Positions 1 to 6,438 of a DNA stretch of 11,383 nucleotides are shown here, piece by piece. Under the pieces are notes generated by a model. The model was not told where the DNA came from. It searched no databases and saw only the letters and a list, made by a program, of their open reading frames with translations. The DNA is from an uncultured Curtobacterium sp. (GTDB lineage: Bacteria > Actinomycetota > Actinomycetes > Actinomycetales > Microbacteriaceae): assembly GCA_913774725.1 (NCBI GenBank), contig CAJYIG010000256.1, forward strand, positions 1 to 11,383, given 5' to 3'. How positions within the stretch are numbered: position 1 is the stretch's first letter; the number at the start of each line of letters is the position of its first letter. The translations under genes were made by a program, and so were the position numbers.

Positions 1-1903
1 ACTCGACGGGCAGGAACACCCGCATCGTCGACGGACCCCGGTTGCCCCATGTCGCGTACGGCACGAGACGCACCTCGCGGGGGCCGTCGACCGACAGCGG
101 GTCCGTGCCGGCACCGTAGGGCAGGCCGACCGGGTCCGGAACCGCGCGCGTCCGGACGGGCAGCCGGACGTCGTCCGCCCCGTGGTCGACCGGCTCGGCG
201 CCGGCGGGCACCACGACGTCGCGGACGTCGACGCCTGCCTCGAGGGACTCGAGGGCGTAGACCAGCGGGCCGCGCTCGACGGCGACCGTGCCGCGGACGG
301 CGTCGATGCGGGGGTCGGGGACCGTGATCCGGGCGTGCACCGGGACCTCGAGCACGATGCGGTCCCCGGTGGCGAACACCCGTCGCACGGTGACGGTGTC
401 GCCCTCCACGGGTACCGCCTGGCCCGCCACGTCGAGCGTGGCGCCCGAAGACCAAGACGGTACCCGCAGCCGGAGCGCGACCGGTTCGTCACCGTCAGTG
501 GTGGCGACGACCTCGACCCGTCCGGAGCGCGGCCAGTCCGACCGGACCGAGAACGCCGCGCGGGCCCCGTCACCGAGCACGGTGTCGACCTCGTAGTCGC
601 CGTACTGGTGCAGCTGGAGCCCGTCGTCGCTCACCGTCGCGAACACGCTCTGCACGCTCGCGATCGTGCGGGACAGGTTCGTCGGGCAGCAGGACACCTC
701 GAACCAGGGGGCGCGCAGGCTCGACAGCGCGCGACGGCTCACCTCGTCCTCCGGCGGGACGGTGCCCTCGACCCGCTGGTGCATCGTGTTCGCGTAGAAG
801 AACGCGCGGCCGTCCTCGCGCGGTGCGACCATGACCGCGTTGTGGAGCGTGCGCTCGATGAGGTCCGCGTACTTCGACTCACCCGTCTCGAGCAGCAGGC
901 GCCACGAGAGCATGTTCGACGCGATCGCCGCGCAGGTCTCGCCGTACTCGCGGTCCGGCGGCAGCTCGAAGTCGGCACCGAACGCCTCGTCCTGGTGGTG
1001 GGCGCCCATCGCCCCCGTCAGGTAGGTGCGCTTGGCGACGGTGTTCGCCCACTGGGTCTCGACGGCCCGGAGCAGCTCGGCGTCGCCCGTCTCGACCGCG
1101 ACGTCGACCGCGCCGGCCGCCAGGTAGAGCGCTCGCACGGCGTGCCCGCGCAGGACGTCCGCGTCGCGGACGGGCACGTCGTCCTGGAAGTACTCCTGGC
1201 CGTACTCGATCGGCGCCAGCAGACCGTGTCCCCGTCGTTCCACGAAGGTCCGCGCGAGGTCGACGTACCGGCGGTCACCGGTCGCCCTGCCGAGTTCCAC
1301 GAGAGCCGGCTCGATCTCCGGGTGGCCGCACACCGCCTCCCGTCCGTCCGAGCCGAACACCTCGACCAGGTGGTCGGCGACCCGGACCGCCACGTCGACG
1401 AGCCGTCCGCCGCCCGCGGTGCGCAGCCGCGCCACCGCGGCCTGCAGCAGGTGACCCATCGAGTAGAGCTCGTGGCCCCACTCCATGTCCGACCACCGGG
1501 GTCGCTGCCACGGCCGGCCGAAGGCGGTGTGCAGGTAGCCGTCGGCGTCCTGCGCCCCGGCGACGCGGTCGACGAGCCGGTCGTAGCGGTCGGCGAGGTC
1601 GTCGTCGGGCTGCACGCCGAGCTGCCACGCCATCGCCTCGAGCAGCTTGTAGACCTCCGAGTCGACGAACTCGATGCCGGCGTGGTCGAACGGTTTCCCG
1701 GTGGCGGCGGCGTCGAAGTTGCCGGTCCAGCCGATCCGCTCCATCCAGGTCTCGCAGTGCCGGATCACGGTGTCGGCGTTCCGCTGCTGCCAGTCCGCCC
1801 AGTAGCCGCCGGTCAGGCGGAGGTCGCCGAGCGGCAGGGGGCGGAGCGCGCCCGTGGACGGCACGACCGGGCCGGCCGCGACGGTGGTGTGGGTGATGGT
1901 CAC
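1..1903 (-). CDS. GH127 beta-L-arabinofuranosidase, 3' end cut by window edge
   Basis: Predicted cytoplasmic glycoside hydrolase of family GH127 (DUF1680), which removes non-reducing-end beta-L-arabinofuranose by a retaining mechanism with a cysteine nucleophile on zinc. Visible here are the zinc/catalytic motifs YGETCA (E322, C324) and SCCPTN (C405, C406), a GAHHQDEAF segment whose E306 fits the general acid/base, and family segments WGHELYSMGHLL, CGHPEIEPALVEL and RGHAVRALYL (H254). By comparison with Bifidobacterium longum HypBA1, C405 should be the nucleophile and E322/C324/C405/C406 the zinc ligands. An alpha/alpha-barrel comes first, then beta-rich C-terminal domains. The GTG start is set by AGGAGG five bases upstream (1909-1914). 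No signal peptide is seen, so the substrate must be imported first. 634 residues are visible with no stop; HypBA1 has about 658, so little is missing. It is the last visible gene of the transporter operon, 31 bp after the second permease. GH146 enzymes share fold and activity and are the main alternative. Confidence 0.93.
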   Translation of the reverse strand, partial: MTITHTTVAAGPVVPSTGALRPLPLGDLRLTGGYWADWQQRNADTVIRHCETWMERIGWTGNFDAAATGKPFDHAGIEFVDSEVYKLLEAMAWQLGVQPDDDLADRYDRLVDRVAGAQDADGYLHTAFGRPWQRPRWSDMEWGHELYSMGHLLQAAVARLRTAGGGRLVDVAVRVADHLVEVFGSDGREAVCGHPEIEPALVELGRATGDRRYVDLARTFVERRGHGLLAPIEYGQEYFQDDVPVRDADVLRGHAVRALYLAAGAVDVAVETGDAELLRAVETQWANTVAKRTYLTGAMGAHHQDEAFGADFELPPDREYGETCAAIASNMLSWRLLLETGESKYADLIERTLHNAVMVAPREDGRAFFYANTMHQRVEGTVPPEDEVSRRALSSLRAPWFEVSCCPTNLSRTIASVQSVFATVSDDGLQLHQYGDYEVDTVLGDGARAAFSVRSDWPRSGRVEVVATTDGDEPVALRLRVPSWSSGATLDVAGQAVPVEGDTVTVRRVFATGDRIVLEVPVHARITVPDPRIDAVRGTVAVERGPLVYALESLEAGVDVRDVVVPAGAEPVDHGADDVRLPVRTRAVPDPVGLPYGAGTDPLSVDGPREVRLVPYATWGNRGPSTMRVFLPVE

Positions 1904-1934
1904 GATGTCCTCCTGGGACGTGGGTACGGGTGCG

Positions 1935-2828
1935 TCAGTCCTTCACGGCACCGGCGGTGACACCGGCGGCGACGTAGCGCTGAGCGAGGACGAGGAGCAC
2001 CGCTGCGGGGATCGACGCGACCACGGCGGTGGCCATGATCGAGTTCCACTCCTGGTTGTTGTTGCCGATGTAGGCGTAGATGCCGAGGGTGATGGGCTTC
2101 GCGTCACCGCCGCCGTCCAGGGTGTTGGCGAACAGGAAGTCCGACCACGCCCACAGGAAGCTGAAGAGCGACACCGTCACGACCGAGTTGCGGCTGACGG
2201 GCATGACGACCGAGGTGAAGGTGCGCCACGTGCTCGCGCCGTCGATGCGGGCGGCGTTGAGCAGCTCGTCGGGGATGCCGCGCATGAACGCGGTGAAGAT
2301 GAGGACCCCGAACGGCACCGCGATCGTGGAGTCGGCGAGGACGAGCCCCCAGACGGTGTCGAGGATCCCGAGCTGCACGTAGATCGTGTAGAAGCCCATC
2401 GCCATGATGATCGCGGGGATCATCTGCGCGATGAGGAGCACGAAGCTCATCGCACCGCCGCCGCGCGGGTCCAGTTTGGCGAGCGAGTACGCGGCCGGGG
2501 CGGACAGTGCGAGCGTGAGCACCACGGTGCCGAGGCCGACGACCAGGCTCGTCCCGAGGAACGGCAGCTGCTGCCCGAGCACGGTGGTGTAGCCGTGCAG
2601 GGTCCCGTCGATCGGGATGAGGTTCGGCGGGCTCTTCCGCATGTCCTGGTCGCGGGTGAGCGAGACGTTCACCATCCAGTAGACGGGGAACAGCATCACC
2701 GCCGTGAGGACGATCCCGAGCGCGGTCCGCCACCAGCGCTTCGTCGCAGGCGGTGTCCCGGTTCCGCGGGGCCGTGCGCCGCGGGCAGGGCGGGTCGTGA
2801 CGGCTCGGGTGACGGTCGTGGTGGCCAT
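1935..2828 (-). CDS. CUT1 sugar ABC transporter permease (MalG type)
   Basis: Inner-membrane permease of a carbohydrate uptake ABC transporter, 297 residues, the usual MalG-type length. The N-terminus is basic and Pro/Gly/Thr-rich (residues 8-34), followed by a first membrane helix at about 35-56 and roughly five more. The cytoplasmic EAA loop that docks on the ATPase lies at about 188-210 (DELLNAARIDGASTWRTF, ending in VVMP). The ATG at 2828 is chosen because GGAGG sits six bases upstream (2835-2839) inside the tail of the preceding permease gene. That gene's TGA stop is one base before this ATG, so translation is probably coupled. A longer in-frame reading upstream would overlap the other permease and is rejected. 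It should pair with that permease to form the channel; substrate specificity comes from the binding protein. Confidence 0.95.
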   Translation of the reverse strand: MATTTVTRAVTTRPARGARPRGTGTPPATKRWWRTALGIVLTAVMLFPVYWMVNVSLTRDQDMRKSPPNLIPIDGTLHGYTTVLGQQLPFLGTSLVVGLGTVVLTLALSAPAAYSLAKLDPRGGGAMSFVLLIAQMIPAIIMAMGFYTIYVQLGILDTVWGLVLADSTIAVPFGVLIFTAFMRGIPDELLNAARIDGASTWRTFTSVVMPVSRNSVVTVSLFSFLWAWSDFLFANTLDGGGDAKPITLGIYAYIGNNNQEWNSIMATAVVASIPAAVLLVLAQRYVAAGVTAGAVKD

Positions 2829-2829
2829 C

Positions 2830-3801
2830 TCACACCTCCAGGCGGCGCTGCACGCGCGCGTAGACGAGGCCGACGACCAGGGCGATGACGATGAGCACGT
2901 TGCCCACGGTGGCGGCGGAGCTGAAGTCGGGCAGGAGCGATCCGAAGCCCAGTTGGTAGGACCAGATGGCGAGCGTGGTGGACGAGCCGGAGGGGCCACC
3001 CTTCGTCATGATCCAGATGATGTCGAACACCTTGAGCGTGTAGACGAAGCCGAGCAGCAGGGTGATCGCCGTGACCGGACGGAGCAGCGGGAAGGTGATC
3101 CGCCAGAAACGCTGCCAGCCGTTCGCCCCGTCCAGGGACGCCGCTTCGTACAGCTCGCCCGGGATGCCCTGCAGGCCGGAGTACATGATCACGAGGTTGA
3201 ACGGGATACCGATCCAGATGTTCGCGACCAGGACCGCGAAGAGCGACCAGTCCGGCGAGGTCAGCCAGTTGATCTGCCCGAGGCCGACCGCCTCGAGGAA
3301 CGCGTTCACGATGCCCGAGTCGCTGTTCATCATCCACGACCACGTGCTCGCGGACACCAGCAGCGGCAGGAGCCACGGCACGAGGAACAGGGCGCGCAGC
3401 AGCCCCGACAGCGGGAAGTGATCGTGGAAGAACACCGCCAGGGCCAGCCCGAGGGCGAACTGCACGACGATCGACACGAGCACGAAGACCGTGGTGTGCC
3501 AGATCGCCGGTCCGAAGGTCGCGTTCGAGAACACGTCGACGAAGTTCTGCAGGCCGACGAAGGGGGCGTTGCCGGAGACGAAGGACGCCACCGTGTAGTG
3601 CTTGAGGCTCAGCTCGATGTTCTTCCACAGCGGGTACGCGTAGAAGAGCACGAGGTACAGGGCGACGGGGGCGAGGAAGGCCCAGGCCGTGAGCTGCGCT
3701 CTCCGCTGCGCGTGGGCGCGGCGGCCCCGGGCCGAGGAGGTGGTCTCCTCGGCCCGGGTACGCGCAGCCGACGGTCGCAGTGACGTCGTGTCGGTCGTCA
3801 T
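2830..3801 (-). CDS. CUT1 sugar ABC transporter permease (MalF type)
   Basis: Inner-membrane permease of 323 residues, partner of the downstream permease. A polar, Arg/Ser/Thr-rich cytoplasmic N-terminus of about 35 residues precedes the first membrane helix (about 36-57, AWAFLAPVALYLVLFYAYPL); about five more helices follow. The EAA ATPase-docking loop is at about 216-240 (ELYEAASLDGANGWQRFWRI, then FPLL). It starts at ATG 3801 with a modest GGAAG about 11 bases upstream, a weaker signal than those of its neighbours, so it may be made at a lower level than the binding protein. It lies 62 bp after the binding-protein stop. Codons 15-26 encode a 14-bp perfect hairpin, listed separately. No ATPase gene is in the operon; CUT1 systems of Gram-positive bacteria often use a shared MsmK-type ATPase encoded elsewhere. 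Confidence 0.95.
   Translation of the reverse strand: MTTDTTSLRPSAARTRAEETTSSARGRRAHAQRRAQLTAWAFLAPVALYLVLFYAYPLWKNIELSLKHYTVASFVSGNAPFVGLQNFVDVFSNATFGPAIWHTTVFVLVSIVVQFALGLALAVFFHDHFPLSGLLRALFLVPWLLPLLVSASTWSWMMNSDSGIVNAFLEAVGLGQINWLTSPDWSLFAVLVANIWIGIPFNLVIMYSGLQGIPGELYEAASLDGANGWQRFWRITFPLLRPVTAITLLLGFVYTLKVFDIIWIMTKGGPSGSSTTLAIWSYQLGFGSLLPDFSSAATVGNVLIVIALVVGLVYARVQRRLEV
3726..3758 (-). repeat. 14-bp perfect inverted repeat (hairpin) within permease gene start
   Basis: CCCGGGCCGAGGAG (3726-3739) and its exact complement CTCCTCGGCCCGGG (3745-3758) are separated by five bases. In the operon mRNA this forms a very GC-rich 14-bp stem with a 5-base loop, about 43 bases after the permease ATG and about 105 bases after the binding-protein stop. 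It is encoded in the polar N-terminal tail (residues 15-26), which tolerates sequence drift. There is no U-tract. Known precedent: stem-loops between binding-protein and permease genes (malE-malF type) stabilise the upstream message and lower downstream expression. That role is inferred here. Confidence 0.8.
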
Positions 3802-3863
3802 GGTCGTGTCGGCTTCCGTTCGGTGGTGCGGGTGGTGACGGTGCTGGGTGCTGCCGCTGCGGG

Positions 3864-5114
3864 CTACTTCTGGAGCTTCGCGTCGACGGCCTGCTGCGCC
3901 GCCTGCAGCGCGTCGGACGTCGACGCCGACCCGGACTCGGCCTTCTGCACGGCCGTCCAGAGCTGCTCGGAGATGACCGGGTACTGCACGCCGAGGTTGT
4001 CCCCGGTACGAGCGCGGGCGGCGCCGACGGCTTCGACCCAGGTCTTGAGGTCGGCGTCGCCGGACAGCTGCTGCTGCTGGAGGTCCTTCGATGCGGCGAT
4101 GTAGTTGAGCGTGTTGTCGGTCTTCACGACGTTGTCACCCGACGACAGGCACTCGACGATCTTCTTGGTCGTGGCGTAGCGGGCGTCGTCCTTCTGCACG
4201 GGGATCGTGAAGAACTCACCGCCGGTCGGCACCGGGGCGGCACCGCCGTCCTTCGCCGGGATGGTGATCACGCCCGCGCCCATCTCCTTGGCAGCGTCCT
4301 TCTGCCAGGTGCCGTTCTCGCCGAAGGCGAAGTCGCCCGACTGGAACTCCTGCCAGCTGGTCGTCTGGGTGTTCTGGATGACCGAGTTCGGCGCGTAGCC
4401 CTCGTCGATCCAACCCTTCCAGAGGTTCAGCGCTTCTTCCGCCTTGGCGGAGTCGAGCTTGGTCAGGTCGGCGTCGGCGCCCCAGAACCACGGCAGGAAC
4501 TGGAACGAGCCCTCCTCGGTGTTGATGCCCGAGAAGGTGATGCCCTTCTTGCCGGCCGCCTTCACCTTCGCGAGCGCCGCCGTCAGCGAGTCCCAGTCCT
4601 TCACGGACGCGGGGTCGACGCCGGCTGCCTCGAGCACCTTCGGGTTGTAGTAGAGCGCCAGGGTGTTCGCGCCGATCGGGACGCCGTACGTCTTGCCGTC
4701 GATGACCCCGGCGCCGAGGATGTTCTCGGCGATGTCGCCGGTCTTCAGGCCGTTCGTCCCGGTGTCGGTGATGATGCCGGCCTGCGCCAGCGTCGAGACG
4801 ACCGGGTTGTCGACGAGCAGGACGTCGGGCGACTTGCCCTGCTGCCCGGCGAGCAGCGCCTTGTTCGTCAGGTCCGAGGTGTCGTACCCGGTGCGCTTCA
4901 CGGTGACGCCGGCGTCCTGACCGCACTGGGTGACGAGCTTGCCCCACGCGGACGAAGCGTCGTACTGGGGGTACGGGTCCCAGAACGTGTAGGTGCCCTT
5001 CGCGGCGTCGGACGAACCGGAGCCGGAGGACTGGGCAGAACATCCGGTGAGACCGGCGACGACGCTGGCTGCTGCCACCAGCGCGCCGATGCGGACAACA
5101 GTCTTGGTGCGCAT
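3864..5114 (-). CDS. ABC transporter sugar-binding lipoprotein (family 1)
   Basis: Extracytoplasmic solute-binding protein of the CUT1 importer, 416 residues. The N-terminus is a typical lipoprotein signal: basic MRTKTVVR, a hydrophobic run, then lipobox LTGC with the lipidated cysteine at residue 25. A Ser/Gly linker follows, then a bilobed binding domain beginning TYTFWDPYPQYDASSAWGKL, with family features such as GKTYGVPIGANTLALYYNP and FQSGDFAFGENGTW. Aromatic residues are frequent, as expected for sugar binding. The ligand cannot be read directly; the GH127 gene in the same operon suggests an arabinofuranose-containing oligosaccharide. The ATG at 5114 gives a normal signal peptide. A GTG six bases upstream (5120) is better spaced from AGAGG, and a third possible start lies at 5177 (see the separate entry). 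First gene of the operon, with a predicted leader of about 115 bases. Confidence 0.95.
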   Translation of the reverse strand: MRTKTVVRIGALVAAASVVAGLTGCSAQSSGSGSSDAAKGTYTFWDPYPQYDASSAWGKLVTQCGQDAGVTVKRTGYDTSDLTNKALLAGQQGKSPDVLLVDNPVVSTLAQAGIITDTGTNGLKTGDIAENILGAGVIDGKTYGVPIGANTLALYYNPKVLEAAGVDPASVKDWDSLTAALAKVKAAGKKGITFSGINTEEGSFQFLPWFWGADADLTKLDSAKAEEALNLWKGWIDEGYAPNSVIQNTQTTSWQEFQSGDFAFGENGTWQKDAAKEMGAGVITIPAKDGGAAPVPTGGEFFTIPVQKDDARYATTKKIVECLSSGDNVVKTDNTLNYIAASKDLQQQQLSGDADLKTWVEAVGAARARTGDNLGVQYPVISEQLWTAVQKAESGSASTSDALQAAQQAVDAKLQK

Positions 5115-5174
5115 GATCACGGGTTCCTCTCTGAATGCGACGTGATCGCCGTTCGGGTCCGGCCACGTCCACTC

Positions 5175-5190
5175 CACCGAGTGCACCTCC
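5175..5190 (-). other. Strong extra Shine-Dalgarno plus in-frame GTG upstream of binding-protein gene
   Basis: On the minus strand GGAGG (5186-5190) sits eight bases before a GTG (5177-5175) that is in frame with the binding protein and would add 21 residues (starting VEWTWPDPNG). This signal matches the ribosome better than the one in front of ATG 5114. The added segment is partly acidic and would spoil a normal signal-peptide N-region, so the short form is preferred for the lipoprotein. The site may be fortuitous, an extra ribosome entry point, or a true longer start. Confidence 0.4.
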
Positions 5191-5216
5191 GGGGAGGACC
5201 TCGCCGTCGAGCGGAA

Positions 5217-5232
5217 CCGAAACCGGTTTCGG
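5217..5232. promoter_or_regulatory. LacI-family operator O1
   Basis: CCGAAACCGGTTTCGG is a perfect 16-bp palindrome with a central CG, the usual shape of a LacI-family operator. It overlaps the predicted transcription start of the binding-protein operon (about 5230), so a bound repressor would block initiation. The LacI-type regulator gene begins 66 bp away and is the expected binder (inference). Confidence 0.85.
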
Positions 5233-5236
5233 GAGC

Positions 5237-5266
5237 AATGTACGAGCACGCTTGCCGCGGTGTCAA
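5237..5266 (-). promoter_or_regulatory. Promoter of the ABC transporter-GH127 operon
   Basis: On the minus strand a perfect -35 TTGACA (5266-5261) is followed after 18 bases by TACATT (5242-5237), a 4/6 match to TATAAT. Initiation would fall near 5230, inside operator O1, leaving a leader of about 115 bases before ATG 5114. The perfect -35 in such GC-rich DNA makes this the clearest promoter in the window. Confidence 0.7.
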
Positions 5267-5281
5267 GAACTTTCGTAAACT
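5252..5281 (+). promoter_or_regulatory. Possible lacI promoter, overlapping the divergent promoter
   Basis: TTGCCG (5252-5257), an 18-base spacer and TAAACT (5276-5281) form a weak sigma-70-like promoter facing the regulator gene. Its elements interleave with those of the opposing operon promoter, and operator O2 covers its -10. The start point would be within about 10 bases of the GGAGG, leaving a very short leader, which lowers confidence. Confidence 0.35.
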
Positions 5282-5289
5282 GGTTTCGG
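5274..5289. promoter_or_regulatory. Degenerate LacI-family operator O2
   Basis: CGTAAACTGGTTTCGG matches 13 of 16 positions of O1, with the right half perfect. Its centre is 57 bp from that of O1. It touches the regulator's GGAGG (5288-5292) and lies just upstream of the opposing -35. Suggested role: weaker site for autoregulation, or cooperation with O1. Confidence 0.6.
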
Positions 5290-5297
5290 AGGCGCCG

Positions 5298-6347
5298 ATG
5301 GACGACGAGGATCACCGCACCGCGACGGCGGTGGAGACCGTGACGCTGGCCGACGTCGCCCGCGCCGCCGGCGTCTCGGTGGCCACGGCGTCGAAGGCGC
5401 TCAACGGTCGCGCCCACGTGAGCGCCCGCTCGCGGGAGGCCGTGCTCGCCGCCGCCGCCGCCCTCTCCTTCACCCCGAACCCGTTCGCCCGCGCCCTGAA
5501 CCGTGCCTCGACGAACACCATCGGCATGCTCACGAGCGACCTCGACAACCGCTTCGTGCTGCCGATCCTGCTCGGGGCCGAGGACGCCTTCGGCGCTGGT
5601 TCGCTCAGCGTCCTGCTCGCCGACGCCCGCGACAGCGCGATGCGCGAGCAGCTCCAGCTGCAGTCCCTGCTCACCCGGCGGGTCGACGGCGTGCTCATCG
5701 TGGGTCGGACCACGAACCCGCGGCCCCCGCTCCAGGCGAAGCCCGACGTCCCCGTCGTCTACGTCTACGCACCCTCGACCGACGAGCAGGACCTGTCGTT
5801 CGAGCCGGACAACGAACTCGCCGGACGGATCGCCGTCGACCACCTGGTGGAGACCGGCCGACGTCGCATCGCGATCGTCAACGGCGAGGACACCTACGCC
5901 GCCGCGCGGGACCGTCTCCGTGGTGCCGCAGCGGCGCTCGACGAACACGGGCTCGAGCTCGTCGGGAGTCCCGGGCTCGTGTTCGGCCAGTGGGACGAGA
6001 AGTGGGGCCGGCAGGCGGCCGAGCGGCTGCTCGAGCGCCATCCGGACCTCGACGCGATCGTCGCCGGCAGCGACCACATCGCTCGAGGGGTCATGGACGC
6101 GGTGCGGGAGTCCGGGCGGCGGATCCCCGAGGACGTCGCGGTCGTCGGGTTCGACAACTGGGACATCCTGGTCGAGGGTGCTCGGCCGCAGCTCACCAGC
6201 GTCGACATGGACCTGCAGCAGCTCGGGAGGTTGGCCGCCGGGGCGCTGGTCGACACGATCGAGGGCAAGGTGCAGCGAGGGCGGGTGCGGAACCCGGTGT
6301 CCCTGGTGGTGCGCGGGTCGACCGTCGCGGGGGCCGACGGAGGCTGA
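5298..6347 (+). CDS. LacI-family transcriptional regulator
   Basis: A 349-residue DNA-binding regulator of normal LacI length. The helix-turn-helix is at residues 16-36 (TLADVARAAGVSVATASKAL), followed by a hinge with leucine 56, the position that in LacI inserts into the central CG step, and then FTPNPFARALN. The sensor domain (about 70-345) is of the periplasmic-binding type, with VDGVLIVGR, RRRIAIVNGEDTYAAARDR and a VVGFDNWDILVEGARPQLTSVDMD segment; the FDNW replaces the commoner FDD. ATG 5298 is fixed by GGAGG five bases upstream (5288-5292). It is divergent from the arabinofuranoside transporter operon, with a palindromic operator between them. It is therefore probably that operon's repressor, released by an arabinose-type sugar (inference). 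A short stem spans the stop codon, with no U-tract after it. Confidence 0.95.
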   Translation: MDDEDHRTATAVETVTLADVARAAGVSVATASKALNGRAHVSARSREAVLAAAAALSFTPNPFARALNRASTNTIGMLTSDLDNRFVLPILLGAEDAFGAGSLSVLLADARDSAMREQLQLQSLLTRRVDGVLIVGRTTNPRPPLQAKPDVPVVYVYAPSTDEQDLSFEPDNELAGRIAVDHLVETGRRRIAIVNGEDTYAAARDRLRGAAAALDEHGLELVGSPGLVFGQWDEKWGRQAAERLLERHPDLDAIVAGSDHIARGVMDAVRESGRRIPEDVAVVGFDNWDILVEGARPQLTSVDMDLQQLGRLAAGALVDTIEGKVQRGRVRNPVSLVVRGSTVAGADGG

Positions 6348-6438
6348 GCCGTACTCAGCGCCGGCCCACACGCCGCAACCGTCCACCGCGTGCGAGGATC
6401 GGCTCGTCGGACAGGGGGTCCGGAGCTGGGGGTGACCG

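Noticed and set aside
182..1960. Plus-strand open frame of 592 codons
   Set aside because: It lies antisense to the GH127 gene, whose catalytic motifs are intact on the minus strand. Its residue make-up (Arg, Val, Asp, His-rich, no domain) is typical of a high-GC shadow frame.
3780..5297. Plus-strand in-frame extension of the LacI gene covering the binding-protein gene
   Set aside because: The LacI start at 5298 has GGAGG at ideal spacing and the helix-turn-helix begins at residue 16; the extension is a shadow of the binding-protein gene and would read through the operator region.
6343..6359. GCTGAG/CTCAGC hairpin at the lacI stop codon as a terminator
   Set aside because: Only six pairs with a five-base loop, overlapping the stop codon and with no T-run; too weak to call.
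6394..6399. GAGGAT as a -10 for the membrane-protein gene
   Set aside because: It resembles the deoR TAGGAT but lacks the first T and any -35 partner in the upstream 91-bp gap.
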